64,000 bases of DNA from Salvator merianae (Eukaryota > Chordata > Lepidosauria > Squamata > Teiidae): positions 130,917,936-130,981,935 of the forward strand of contig QVOM02000034.1 in assembly GCA_003586115.2 (NCBI GenBank). Direction: 5' to 3'. Position 1 is the first letter of the stretch. Each line of letters begins with the position of its first letter. This document shows, piece after piece, positions 1-11,429 of this stretch. Below the pieces are notes generated by a model. The model ran no database searches and was not told where the DNA came from. It saw only the letters and a list, made by a program, of their open reading frames with translations. A program made the position numbers and the translations under genes.

Positions 1-115
1 GATAGTCAACAGAAGGAAAGTGAAGAAACTGAAGAGGATCCCTTGTGTGAAATTAACTTAGATGATGGTCAACAGAAGGAAAGTGAAGAAACTGAAGAGG
101 ATCCCTTGTGTGAAA
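1..115 (+). repeat. 63-bp in-frame tandem duplication in TOR1AIP exon
   Basis: The block starting GTCAACAG at position 5 recurs at position 68, a period of 63 bp (21 codons). The copies are nearly identical from the GTCAACAG start through the TGTGAA end, so the duplication is young or homogenised. It keeps the frame and doubles an acidic, Cys-containing segment. Further copies could lie left of the window. Confidence 0.9.
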
Positions 116-406
116 AGTCCTTGAATTTTGACAAAGTTCTATTGAAAAAAGAGGCCTTAACTCCCCTGGAGAACTGTGCAGAGCTTTTCCAAGGCCCTGC
201 TAGTTCACCTGATAGTTCTTTATCTGAAGATGTGGCAAATGCCTTAAATAAAAGGACTGAATGTACAGACCAAGATGTTTCAGGAGCTTCTCCAGGGAAA
301 ACTGTTCCAGAGGAAAAAGAAAGTTCTGTGAAAAACAAGGAATGTGATATTTTGGACCAGGAAACAACAGTTCAGAACTCTGCTGAAAGGGGATCTATGT
401 CTGACG
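1..406 (+). CDS. TOR1AIP2: TOR1AIP-family penultimate exon (acidic N-terminal domain), 5' end outside window
   Basis: This exon is open in frame 1 from the first base and stops at a GTAAGA splice donor (GT at 407-408), in phase 1. It encodes about 135 residues of acidic, Glu/Asp/Ser-rich sequence without a membrane segment. In the LAP1/LULL1 family this is the cytoplasmic or nucleoplasmic region, which is poorly conserved. The first 115 bases contain two copies of a 63-bp unit (21 residues) sharing the core QQKESEETEEDPLCE. The last base (G at 406) joins GT at 3269-3270 to make a Gly codon, so this exon and the next are phase-compatible. Assignment rests on linkage to the lumenal exon downstream, since the acidic region alone would not identify the family. 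TOR1AIP2 is preferred over TOR1AIP1 because the protein looks LULL1-like and because of its neighbour, but the paralog choice is inference. Confidence 0.75.
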
Positions 407-509
407 GTAAGACAGCTGGATAGGGAAGATTAATAAAATTTTCCATGTTGTCTTTTAATGATATCACTGCAATGTATAATAGTTTTAAATTGCATATATG
501 CATTTAGAT

Positions 510-533
510 AACACACACACACACACACACACG
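510..533. repeat. (CA)n microsatellite
   Basis: Uninterrupted CA dinucleotides inside the TOR1AIP intron, a simple sequence repeat. Confidence 0.95.
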
Positions 534-959
534 TTGCTCAAGCTTTTAATTATTACGATGTTGCCTCTGGCATTCTCTCTTGCTTTTGTGACATCATTTA
601 AGTGTTTTAAAACATACACTTTTTTCAGTCTGGGCACTTGGTAAGCTTCCCCCTACAGGACAAGTAAATAGAGACTAGGAGGTCGGCGGTCTTTATTGTG
701 AGCCTAGAAAGAAGGGAAATGCTACACTTCTCTTCCCTGGCCTCCCTCTCCCTGTCAGATGATAAAAAGTAAAAGAATTAGACTTATACTTTATTATCAG
801 CAATTATTTTGGCCCATGCGATGTCCAGTGTCTCAAAAACTGTCACATCTCAGAGGGTGGTGAAGGCAGGGAACTCTGTGTGGAGCCTTCAGATGGCTTG
901 GGACCTGTACTTCAGCTCAGAGGTCCATGTGTAATAGCAGCCTCTCTGATTGTCTCCAG

Positions 960-1300
960 ATTGCTGATATCAGCTTTCTTGTATTTATTTATTTATCTGC
1001 ATTTTTATCCCGCCCTATACCTGAAGGTCTCAGGGCGGGTTACAACAATTAAAACAACAACAACAAAAACAACCATAAAAGGCACACGATAAAACAGTAG
1101 CCTGAAAGTAGGGAAGGAAAGCTTTACCTTTAGCCAAAGGCAAGCGTAAATAGGTGCATCTTTATGGCTCTCCTAAAGATGTAAAGTGAAGAAGCTTGAT
1201 GCACCTCAGGGGGAAGAGTGTTCCACAGTCCAGGGGCCATCACTGAAAAGGCCCTATCCCGGGTGCCCACCCCTCATATTGGTTTGTGGAGTCGCATAAC
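960..1300 (-). mobile_element. CR1/L2-type LINE 3' end, antisense
   Basis: The stretch starts with TTTATTTATTTATC, then TTTTATCCCGCCC and CTCAGGGCGGGTTACAA, then AAC-rich sequence. Further on is TTCCACAGTCCAGGGGCC followed by AAAAGGCCCTATCCCGGGT. This order matches the antisense of the conserved C-terminal coding block and 3' tail of an abundant sauropsid LINE, which is also present at 20095 and 61437 in this window. It is 5'-truncated. Confidence 0.7.
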
Positions 1301-2319
1301 TGCTCATTTAATGGACAAGTTACTTTCATTACTGCTGAGGTGAATTTATTATTATTTTTAAATAACTGTAGAATCTGTGGAACCAATACCTGAAGGTGTA
1401 AACCAGCATCATGAGCAAGAAGAAAGGATACCCAGCTTAATGACAAGTCTGATGGGGATTTCTTCCAGGTTTCTGCACGGTAATGACTTCTACATACCAG
1501 CATAGCTGATACATAAAGCATTAGTTAAGAACTAGCAAGAAAGAAGGGATCAATTCTGTGCCAGAAAAGGGGCATTTAAGTCCCTATATAGTAATTAAGG
1601 CCTTGCTATAGTCTTAATATTGCATATTTCCATTTTTATTGTAAACGATAAAGACTGCTGCTGAGAAAGGAGGACCCTGGAGATGTTACATGTAAGAAGA
1701 GGGGAAATCACAATATTTTCCTTACAATTCCCACTTATGTTGTGTCACCCTGTTACCACCTACACTGCTCTTGTAGATGACTTGCAAGTGTTAGGTCTGT
1801 ACAATTCTGAGTAAACTAAGTTGATTAGATTGTTCCCCTTCATCCAGCTTCAAAATATCCTTGAAGGCTTTCTTATGATGAAGACAGAAATGCTGCACAT
1901 AAAAATGGTTGTTCATATATCTTAAACAAATAGCTTCCTTCCCTCCTCCCTAAATAATATTATGTTCTCGTGCCGTGAAATTCCCACAGTCCCCTACATT
2001 AACCAGTGATGGGGTAAGTAGAGGGAAAACTTCATCGTGGAAGTTTGAATTCCTGCCAAGTAAGGCAGTGCATCCATGTATTAGATTTTAAATCTAATTT
2101 GGATTTTGAGAGATGAAGACTCAGGCTAAATCAGATATATTCTGTAATCCAAAATTGCCAAGAATCTGTCTGGAAATGGTTTTTAAGGGACTTGTCTATA
2201 TAGTATTCGAGATTTTCTAACTGTATGGAAAATACAAGGTAGAGAGAAAGAATATACATTATTTGAATGCCTTCTGCTAGTACTGGAGAAGGCAAGCTTA
2301 TGAAATCAAGCTGCAATGT

Positions 2320-2840
2320 TTAGGCATCTTCAGCCTTGAAAGCTGATGTTTATGAGGTGACCTGATTGAAATATATAAAGTTGTGAATGATGTGGAAAAG
2401 GTGGATCAAGAAAAATTATTTGCTCTATCTTACACTAGAACCAGGGGGCACTCTGTGAAGGTGACAGACAGGAGAGTTAGGACCAAAAGAGGGAAGTATT
2501 TTTTCACCCAGAGAGGCATTGGTCTATGGAATTTACTACCAGAAGATGCGGTGGCAGCCACCAGGTTGGATATCTTTAAGAAAGGGTTAGACAAATTCAT
2601 GGTGGACATGTTTATCAATAGCTATTAGAATGGATACCTAGATACTGCCTCCAGGATGAAAAGGCAGGCAGGATGCCTCTGAAGACCATTTTCAAGAAAT
2701 CAAGGACAGGTAAAGGTTTTGCCTTTGTTTTCTGCTTGAGAATGCCCAGAAACAATTGGTGAGCTACTGCGTGAAACAGGATGCTGGACTAAATGGGTTG
2801 TGGCCCAATCTAGCAAGGGTTCTCTTATCTTCTTATGTGC
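2320..2840 (+). mobile_element. LINE ORF2 C-terminal remnant (CR1/L2 clade)
   Basis: One frame reads GDLIEIYKVVNDVEKVD and later RTRGHSVKV, KYFFTQRGIGLWNLLPED and FKKGLDKFMVD (about 2353-2628). This is the familiar tail of CR1/L2 reverse transcriptase proteins, in which an RGH-x-K motif is followed by FFTQR..WN.LPE. The TGGCCCAATCTAGCAAGGG near 2800 resembles the 3' end of such elements. The copy is 5'-truncated. Confidence 0.8.
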
Positions 2841-3268
2841 CTATGTTCAGTAACATGGAATTCATCACTAGGCTACATCTTATGGAGCATATTTAGGACC
2901 ATGCTATATGTTATGCAAAAATGTTTGTAACAGAACTTGCAGCCACTTTTAGTAGGAAGTAAGGTAGCTTGGAAAAACTGCTCTGGCTTCCTGTTTATGT
3001 TAGCAAAGTCTTGGAAGAGAAAGCAACTTGACTGGGGAGCTGGAACTGGAGAATGGCATGTGAAAGTTTAAAGATGCACATTTTTCAGCAGAGGTGGCCC
3101 ACATGTTGCCCTAACTGTTTGCAGGCAGTGGCGGGCTTCTCAGTATGAGCTATTTTGCCTAAGATGAAGACTATTGGGTGCTATTAATGTATTACTGTCC
3201 CTCATTCAGTTTCTGTCTGAAACAAGCTTTTCTGTTCCTCTTCCCTCCTTGTGCCTCTTGGTTATCAG

Positions 3269-4062
3269 GTTTTTCATCCCCTGGAATTGTACTGGGAGTT
3301 CTTTCAGTTGTCGTTGCTGTTGTCATAAGCTGCAGTGGATATTATACTTCTCATCCACTAAATGTGCCAAGAAATCCAGCTGTGGAAGCCTTCTTGTCAA
3401 TGTTTGACCCACTCCAGGTCAGCTTTCCAGACCAGAGTCCCCACCTATGGAGACGGGTGAAGAAGATCCTGCAGAAGCACCTTGACACACCCAACCATAC
3501 AGAACCAGCTATCTTACTTTTTACTGCTGCTCAGGAAGCTGAAGCGACTTTGAAGTGCCTAAGCACCCGGATTGCTGATGCCTATGCCTCATCCTTGAAG
3601 GCCAAGACCATCCAGATAGATGGAGCTTCAAAATCTGCTCTAAGTGCTGACAGTGCCAAGCTGGCAGTTGACAAAGAGCTAAGCTCTGCTTTCAGTGGAG
3701 AAGCAAAGGCAGCTGTGGTACATCAATTTGAATCACTACCTGCAGGCTCCACCTTGATCTTTTACAAGTACTGTGACCACCAAAGTGCAGCTTTCAAAGA
3801 TATCACACTGATTTTGACTGTCTTGCTAGATGATGAGAAACTGGAGCCAAACATTGGCCTGCAGACTGTGGAAGAAAACGTCCGGGACTTTCTTTGGGCC
3901 AAATTCACAAACCCAGACACCCCACGGTCCCACAACCACATGGACACAGACAAGCTGAGTGGGCTGTGGAGCCGTATATCCCATGTGGTCCTACCAATTA
4001 GACCAGTTCAAGCTGTAGAGGAGGCTGGCTGTCCTTTGCAAACTGGATTGAGAAATGAATAA
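3269..4062 (+). CDS. TOR1AIP2: TOR1AIP-family terminal exon: transmembrane helix plus lumenal torsin-activating domain
   Basis: The exon begins after a TTATCAG acceptor (AG at 3267-3268) and runs to a TAA at 4060-4062. It opens with a hydrophobic helix (GIVLGVLSVVVAVVIS). About 235 lumenal residues follow, matching what I know of the LAP1/LULL1 C-terminal domain. That domain is a degenerate AAA+-like fold in the nuclear envelope or ER lumen that binds and activates the torsin ATPases. Landmarks are RRVKKILQKHL, FTAAQEAEATLKCL, the FYKYCDH strand region, and the C-terminal KLSGLWSRISHVVLP block. The Arg in LWSRI is at the position expected for the arginine finger donated to torsin, and a Cys follows near the C-terminus (AGCPL). 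A single exon for the whole lumenal domain fits the family. The open frame extends upstream to 3178, but that part is intron. TOR1AIP1 versus TOR1AIP2 is not settled by sequence alone. Confidence 0.93.
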
Positions 4063-5002
4063 GGTGGTTTCAAAGAAAACCCGAACAGTTCTGAAGATTT
4101 TGCACCGATCAGTTTTTTGGGCGGGGTGGGATGGAGAAAGTAACCAAACAGATTTAGAAGTATTCATTGGTTTTAATGGCAAGTTTCAAGTATTTTAAAA
4201 ATACCAAAAAAAGCCCACCAGAAGAAACGTGTGTATCTGCATGGTGGTGTCAGACATGTTTGCTTTTTCTGGGTTTTTTTTGAGTGAGCAATCTGAGAAA
4301 GTGCTGTTTTCAGACTCTCGTCATAATTTGTGAGTTTGGGCACCTGCATCATTTTGGCAGGACTGGGTCTTAACAATAACAAATAGTGACCGATGACTGT
4401 ATTCAAGAGAAATAAGTCCGTTTTAGATGGGTTTTTCTGTGCCTTGCTTGATAAAACGTTGGAGAAGGAAAAAGAGAAATGATAACAGAACTGTTTTGGG
4501 AGATGGTCATGAAATGTATTTTGGCTGCAATGATACGAAATAGCATTCTTAGGAATTCCTGCTTTTCTTAAAAGTTTTAAAATGAGGAACATTTAAATTC
4601 TTATTCATAATGTGGGGGATCACCCTGAAACTTAGGCAACTCCAAAACATCAAAACAAATCAAAATGATTCCATCTTTGATCAAGTATGGCACTGTGAAG
4701 ACTTGTCTTCGTTGCTGGGTATCTCTGCGCAGAATGCCCGTGGGGTTTAATGCTCTGGCACGGGCCCTAAATCTAAAGCATACAACAAAGAACTCACTTT
4801 GGAACAGCACAACAAACCAGATAGACCCACTTGCACTAACGCACCAAGGTTGAACATGTTGAGAATGAGCACAGGTTGAGGATGTGCACAGACTGAACAT
4901 AGGTTTTGTGTGGTTTATGAGAAGCAAATGCATTAAGAAAAAAGACACTAAGATTTATGTAGATCTACTTCTGGGGACGCCTTAGCAACTTGCATAGTTG
5001 TC
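4063..5002 (+). other. TOR1AIP 3' UTR and downstream DNA
   Basis: This follows the TOR1AIP stop. I see no canonical AATAAA within the first several hundred bases, so the 3' end of the transcript cannot be placed. No coding potential is recognised. Confidence 0.5.
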
Positions 5003-5005
5003 TTA

Positions 5006-5186
5006 GGATGATTCTGCGCTGGCTGGTATACCGGACCAACAAGATCAGTAGGAGCCTCCCTTCTACATGCTAGTGTGGGATAAGGGCATTCCCCAGGCAG
5101 GGCCTCCCTTAGACCACACCAGTATGTGGAAGGGAAACTCCTAGTATGCTTGCTGGTCTGGTATACTGGCCAGTGCAGAACCATCC
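5006..5186. mobile_element. Foldback MITE, Harbinger-like, TTA target duplication (family B)
   Basis: The 181-bp element starts GGATGATTCTGCGCTGGC. The reverse complement of its right end is GGATGGTTCTGCACTGGC. Both halves continue inward as a long imperfect palindrome (TATACCGGACCA / TGGTCTGGTATA). TTA flanks it on both sides (5003-5005 and 5187-5189), as expected for PIF/Harbinger insertions. A half copy lies near 27880-27990. There is no coding capacity. Confidence 0.75.
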
Positions 5187-5191
5187 TTACT

Positions 5192-5371
5192 GGCCCTTTC
5201 TGCACTTGGCCTTATTGCAGATTATATCCCGGAATAGGGACCTGCCATCCACATGCTAGTGCAAACTATAAAAGGTCTTGCCCAGGGCCTACCATAGTCT
5301 GCACTAGCATACAGATGGCAGGTCTCTATTCTGAGATATAATCTGGAATAGCTCTAAGTGCAGAAAGGCCC
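5192..5371. mobile_element. 180-bp palindromic MITE (family A), copy 1
   Basis: Its left terminus is GGCCCTTTCTGCACTTGGCC and its right terminus is the complement with one change. The whole body folds back: CATGCTAGTGCAAACTAT pairs with the segment around CATAGTCTGCACTAGCAT. It is flanked by ACT at 5189-5191 and 5372-5374. Two further full copies of exactly 180 bp occur at 21787 and 49874. It abuts the family B element, and the flanking triplets overlap. Confidence 0.8.
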
Positions 5372-5374
5372 ACT

Positions 5375-6869
5375 GTCTCTACTCTTGAACTAGTACACTA
5401 AGCCACAACCTGTTAACTGAATGAGGCCAGGCTGTGGAACTAGAAAGAAAAGTTAATTTTCCCTGGAAAACAAATGATTATGATAATGTTGCAGTTAATG
5501 ATAGTATTCCCAATTGCTATTTCAGTACACATGGATGCAAACATGTAGTCAGCATCCTGCATTTCCCATAGGACAGATATACTGTACACTTGCATGTTCT
5601 CATACGGCTTGAGTCCCATGTGAAAGTGAGCAGAACGTAGGAGGTGAAGGTAGGAAGCAGGTATGGAAGAATAAAATATGTGGGGAAAGACACAAAAAAG
5701 ACACGACAAAATTGTTGAATTGTATGAATAGGTTTGCTCAGGACAAATCTGTTTTCTCCAAAGCAGGGTATAACAATCTTCATTGGGAAAGAAGTATAAT
5801 TTTATTTTAATAGATACTTATACATTGTTTCTACTTCCTATTGTTACATGAAAGATGTGTCTATATTGCACAATTGAAGCTTCACTCACACCTAGAGTTT
5901 TATGGTACAGTAATTCTGTTGTATTTTATTCCTGCATTAACATCCAACGGCTTCACTATTTGCACTTACAGTTTAATTCTGTATATACCTACTCAGAAGT
6001 AAATTGCTAAAATAAGGGAAGCTGATTCCTAGGAAAGTGTGCACATGATTGCAGAGTCCTGGGAAACTTCATGCTAGAGAATAAGGAAACACAAGAACCT
6101 TTCTATATGCAATCACAGCAGATTATTCAGATTGTTAAGGTAAGGCTTGTGGTTCCAGTCCAAAACCGCTCACAATGCAAAGTCAAATGCTCTCTTGTGT
6201 TGACTGCCTAATCACAAGGAGTTAGCAGGTATCATTTTAGGCTTTGAAAAAGAATGCTGAAGTGTGACCTGAAGTGTCTTTTTTTTCCCTTGTGCCTTCA
6301 ATAGCATCTTTTCTACAGCAATTAGCAAGAGATAACTATGATTTTCTTTAGTGTGCAATATTTTGAAATGTTGGAATACATAGTTAAAAAGCTAAATGTA
6401 AAGACAATGATAGCAATATGAGAAAGCAGTTCAGCAGACCGACTAACTGAAAAGAGAGTTGTAATTTAAATATGATTGTAAGAGAAGGAGTTGCTGCCAG
6501 AAATCTGAATTAAAATCAATAAAAGACTTCCAAGTCTAGGCTTGTGCGAACCACTGTTTGACAGAATTGAGTGGAGATAAGGAGGCCCAGGACTGCTAGG
6601 TGCTTCACCTAACAAGCCTGGGCTCTCCTGAGCACCTAGAAGTGAACAGGTCAAAAACTGTACAGGGATCTCACTTGCTGAAGCTACCATGTAGACACCA
6701 CCATTACTTCTATTTTTGTGGGTGGGGCAGTATCATATTTCAGCACTGTGTCATGACATGTAACTTTGACCACTGATGCAGAAGTAATGCTGGCATCCAC
6801 ATGGTGGACTGAGCAGGTGAATTCCCTGTGTGATTTTCACAGTGTCCACCTGCTCCCTAATTACTGCTA
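5375..6869. other. Unassigned intergenic DNA
   Basis: I recognise no gene or repeat here. It is AT-rich with no long coding-like frame. Confidence 0.4.
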
Positions 6870-7850
6870 TATGTAGAGGAAGCAGTTAAAGTGCTTGATC
6901 ACTGCCTAGAGACAGTAATGGATTGGGTATGGGCCCATAAATTGAAGTGAATCCAGAGAAGATGGAAGTGCTGTGTGTCACGGGGTCCTGAGTCCAGGAA
7001 ATTAAGGGGCACCTGATTCTGGATGAGGTCAGATTGCCCCAGAAAGAACTGTTGCGTGATCTGGGGCTACTCCTGGATTCATTGCTGTCATTTGAGATAT
7101 ATGTGATAGTGGTAACCAGGAGTGCCTACTTCTATCTCCTACTGGTTCACCATTTTTTGAACTTTCCTGGACAGGGACAACTTAGCCATGGTAATCCATG
7201 CTCTGGTACCTCCACATTAGACTACTGTAATGCACTCTATATGGGGCTATCCTTGAAGAGGGTCCAGAAGTTGGAACTAGTGCACAATGCAGCAGCTGAA
7301 TTGCTGACAAGAGTTTCTGGCCAGATGCACATTTTGCTGATTTTGACAGATCTGCACTGGCTATCTATTTACTACTGAGCTGAATTCAAGGTGTTGATAT
7401 AATCTAAACAGTCCTACATGGCTTGGACTCCAATTATCTGAAGGACTGTCTTTTCCATAAAGACCTGCCCAAACACTGATATCACAAGGACAGGGCTTTC
7501 TTATAGTTCCACCTTGCTCAGAGGTACAAGGGGCAGTGACATGCAAGAAGGCCTTTTTTGTGGCCACTCTGGGATAGCCTCCCTCTGGAGGTTCACCGGG
7601 TGTCTATATTATATGGCTTTGGGCACCTGGTTAAAACGTGCCTCTTCCTGGGCCTCTTTACTGCAGTTTAATCCTCTTGAACAGTGGTTTAGCGCAAGCC
7701 TATCCAAACCTTCTGATATCAGTCTAGGTTTTGATGCCTTAATTCTGTGGATAGTTTGGAAAAGGAAAGCTACTCCCATGGCTTCAATAATAACCAGTCT
7801 TCAGCTCAAGGAACGAGTGCAGTCTTCCATTTCTGTGCACAGCTGATTCT
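6870..7850 (+). mobile_element. L2/CR1-type LINE, reverse transcriptase 3' portion, decayed
   Basis: A frame around 7034-7378 shows LGLLLDSLLSFE, then TLDYCNALYMGL, then VQKLELVHNAAAELL and LHWLSIYY. This is the characteristic C-terminal part of L2/CR1 reverse transcriptases. Upstream frames resemble the preceding KTEVL region, and a frameshifted C-terminal part continues to about 7850. Stops and frameshifts show that it is dead. Confidence 0.88.
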
Positions 7851-8899
7851 TGCCTTTGTTAGGAACAGGTATTGTAAAAATGTTAATTGGAAAGAATATA
7901 GGTTGATATTCTGTAATTAAAAGCTGCTATGTGAGTATATAGATCATTGTTCTTTTCTAAAAAAAACTATTTAATAAAAAAATTCCAGGAATTACAATGT
8001 AAAATCACAAACCTATCCAAGTAAAATAATAATTGTCAACCTTCCAAATAAATCAAGAATCAATCCAATATTTCTGAGCTTCTTTTTATTCCCATCATAA
8101 ATGAAAAAATATCAGTAAGTTTATTACATTTCCAATAAAGTTTGGATTAAGTAGGGGACATTTTTGGTATATAAATGGGAATCTTGTACCAACAATAAAC
8201 TATCCTTAATACCAATATTCTTTAATTAATACATTGGCTATAAAAATTAACAGACTTATTCCATTGGGTTTCCCACTGTGATATTGATAGAGGAGATTTA
8301 CAGCCTTTCATTGGTTTAATTTTGTGTGTTAATCCTTAGTTTCATATCTATTTAGAAGGTTATACATACAACCAGATAAATTCACATTGTTGAACATTTG
8401 ACAAGGATTTAACAAGGATGTAAATACCTCAATCTTGATTGCCTTATTCTTTGAATACAGTTGATCAAATCTGAAGACAGTGATACCGCAGTATTGTTTT
8501 AAATCCTGAGTGATTTTAATATGTTTTTTGATATTTAAAAGATAAACACCTATAAAAATTTAAAATATTTCCATTTTTCAAATATGGGTATATTCTCTTT
8601 GTAAAAAAAAAAAACACTAAAATTTAAGTATTGAAGTCATTGGGGGAAATCCCTGGGCTCAAACTCTTAACAAATTGAATGGAATAATTGCATAACCAAC
8701 AGGAAATATTTGAACTTTGATAAAAGAAAATACATCATAAGGTGATTTAATCCTATATACAGTCCAGCTACAATTAGCATAGTAATAAATTTCAAATTGG
8801 ACTTTGTGCCAAAATAGGGGTTTGATTATTTGGCAATTAAGGAAATTAAGAACTTTTTTTTAAAAAAAGTTAAGAACTTTTTGTTTTTTAAATAAACTA
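7851..8899. other. AT-rich intergenic DNA
   Basis: The sequence is AT-rich and holds no recognisable gene. Short palindromic A/T runs occur near 8855-8890. Confidence 0.4.
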
Positions 8900-8900
8900 A

Positions 8901-9104
8901 GATGCAGTGTGCCATAGTGGCTGGAATTTTGGACTCGGTCCTGGGTTCAAAGTTCCCCATTCATCTATGGAGATTTACCGGATAACTTTTGGCTGATCAC
9001 TACCACTCAGTCTAATTTTATCTACAGGGTTGTTTTGACAGCAAACTGGAAGGGAAGACTGTTTGTTGCCTTGAGGTGAGGTGCAAATGCAAAAACAAAT
9101 AAAG
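8901..9104 (+). mobile_element. tRNA-derived SINE
   Basis: The element begins GATGCAGTGTGCCATAGTGG (A-box-like). A B-box-like CTGGGTTCAAAGTTCCCC follows, then a conserved body containing CAGGGTTGTTTTGACAGC, and a tail ending AAAACAAATAAA. Structure and length fit a full-length SINE in sense orientation. Confidence 0.72.
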
Positions 9105-11429
9105 TGAGAAGCTATTACAAGTTGAGACTTAAGACCTAGGTTATTAATAATGAGGGCATATTCATTCTTGCCAGCGAATGCTGTTGAAAAAGTCTGCATC
9201 TTCCAAGCCCTGTTATCCTACTAAACATTATGTGATATGCAGAATTGCATAAAACAATATTTCCAAAGGAGCTTGTTGGTCAGTGCAAACCATAGAAACT
9301 GTATGTTTTATGCAAATGGTGCCCAGTTGCCCATTCATACAAAAAATGTAAAGTGTGAACTGGTTCTGAAATGTTGCCAGGCAACTCATTTATTGTGCAC
9401 TATACTGAGCCTTGTTTTGTTTGCCAGATAGTTTTATGGAGGTTATGTGCCATCACTGTGGGATGGTAGCTACTCTAGACATTCCAGGGCATTTTCCTGT
9501 TTACTCCATTATGAAAGCTTAATTCTGAATTTTTAAATGTGGATTTGTTGCATAAGCAAACTTTAGAGATGTTATTATTATAATTTGGCTGTGTGTTCTG
9601 CATTTTTGGAGGCAGGTTCATTATACTAAGGCACTGTTCCTCCTTTGACTTGAATCATTGAGATATTACTGCAATATGCTAGCAGACTGGAAACGACCAA
9701 AGGTGTCTGAATGTCAAGGGCATAACTGTGTTGTATTATTGACAGTCCCTTTCTTATTAGAACTTTGAAAGTACAAGAGTCCTGTTTATCTTTGGGTGCA
9801 TCTGCATGTACCTTTGGAAGTAGATGAGGGTCACCCAGGGCAGACCTTTCATACTTCCCTCTGCCCCAAATCCTGCTGAAGCTCCATACCCGGCCCTGAG
9901 GTGGGAACAGGTTGCCCAGAGGGGAGAATGGAATTTTCATCTCTCAAGGTGCTCCATCGTATTGAGGCAACTATGGGTGGCCATTTGGATGGGTGCCCTG
10001 AATCTGTCGCCTTGACCAAAAAATGTTACACCTGTGTGGCATTGATGGCAGTCAAAAAGAGCTGCGAAGCAGATGTAAGGTGCCACCATCAGGTGCCCTC
10101 AGTTGAGTAGCCTTCAGGAAGGCAAAACACTGCTCTTTCATTGAGGTGGCTTACTGAGTGAATGCAGTCTTTGTTGCCTTACTTCACCAACTGTAACATA
10201 ATCTGCAAATCAAGATGAAAAGGCAGTAAGCAAAAGGGACAAAGTTGGCTAAGGTTTTGATGTCTTAGTCTGACTTTCTTCTCTTGTCCACACTAAGGCT
10301 CTGGAACGTAGGGCCACTAGCTCCTGTCATCACATTTGCATGTGGCAGCTACCACCTCCAAACTGTTTTTGAGTCACATGTTTTTTTAAATTCCATGTGG
10401 GTGCCATCTCAGTTTGAAGTTGATTTGTGGGTAACTCATAATGTGGCCCATTAGGCTATCCACAGCACTGCCTGAGAGGTTCAGAAGTAAGAGCTAATTG
10501 GAGAGAACTTCACTGAGGAACTGAACACCATCTGGGCTAGGGTTCGTTCTGTCCTGCCCCTTGCCCTGAGCAGTCAGTATAATTGCTCCCTTCTGCTCTG
10601 CTTCTGCTGACTGAGAAGCTGGAGAGGCCAAGATGATGGTTAAGAAGAAAAATACCAAAGAGGAGTTCACTGCTGGTGGCTGCAGATCCCCATGGTTCTT
10701 ATGGGCAAAGATTGGCTACTGACAATAGCCTTGGCAGTGGTAAGTTCAGAGATGGATTGTAGAGCATATCTGGTGTGGAAAGGGAACAGAAAGCTGTGGG
10801 TCTCCACTTCCTGTGACCATTTCAGCAACACTAGACATGATTCTTATGGATATTTTAAAAACATTTTTTTCTTCCAAATGTCTCTGAACAATAAAGTGGA
10901 AACATTTTTTTATTTTTTCATTTTCATTAGTTTTCCTTCCTTGTGGCATGAACTTTTCCTGTTGATGGAAGGACAGATGCATAAACAGACAGAATGAAAG
11001 AAAGTTATTATGGCTGAGGGCCAATGCATAAAAAAATACTAATAGCAAATTAAATAAAAAACAGTCATATCACAGCTTTTGTGAGATATCTTAGATAATG
11101 AAATCATAATCTCCCCTCTTCAAGCTCTCCTTGGAAACAAATGAGCAAAATTCATCCACTGCATTTCTCAGTTTTTATTAGCAAGCAGAAAAGTAACGTA
11201 AAACTGCTCAATACAACCAGAAATTGGGCATATGCATTGGTTTGGTATTCAACCATTCAAACTGCCCTGGTTTGGGGTGATGCAAGAAAAATATGCTGGA
11301 AATTTCCTTGGACTTTGGTAGTCCAGCAGTCTGGAGGCTCTGAACTGCTGGGTCAGGAGAACAGCAGCTTGGAGTAGTATCAGGACCTCATCCACTGCCG
11401 ATCACTACTATCACTGGAGAAGGAAATAG
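9105..11429. other. Unassigned intergenic DNA
   Basis: Short frames exist but none resembles a known protein or shows splice-flanked coding character. No repeat family is recognised. Confidence 0.4.

Larger units (their letters stand above)
407..3268 (+). other. Last intron of TOR1AIP
   Basis: The intron is GT-AG (GTAAGA...TTATCAG), 2862 bp and phase 1. It holds a (CA)n run at about 512-532, an antisense LINE 3' tail (about 960-1300) and a sense LINE ORF remnant (about 2320-2840). I see no additional exon. Confidence 0.85.

Noticed and set aside
3178..3268. Apparent N-terminal extension of the TOR1AIP lumenal exon
   Set aside because: The frame is open by chance. The TTATCAG acceptor at 3268 joins in phase with the donor at 407, and the pyrimidine-rich sequence is intronic.
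4063..5700. AATAAA near 5670 as TOR1AIP poly(A) signal
   Set aside because: It lies 1.6 kb downstream, beyond two MITEs, with nothing to tie it to the transcript.
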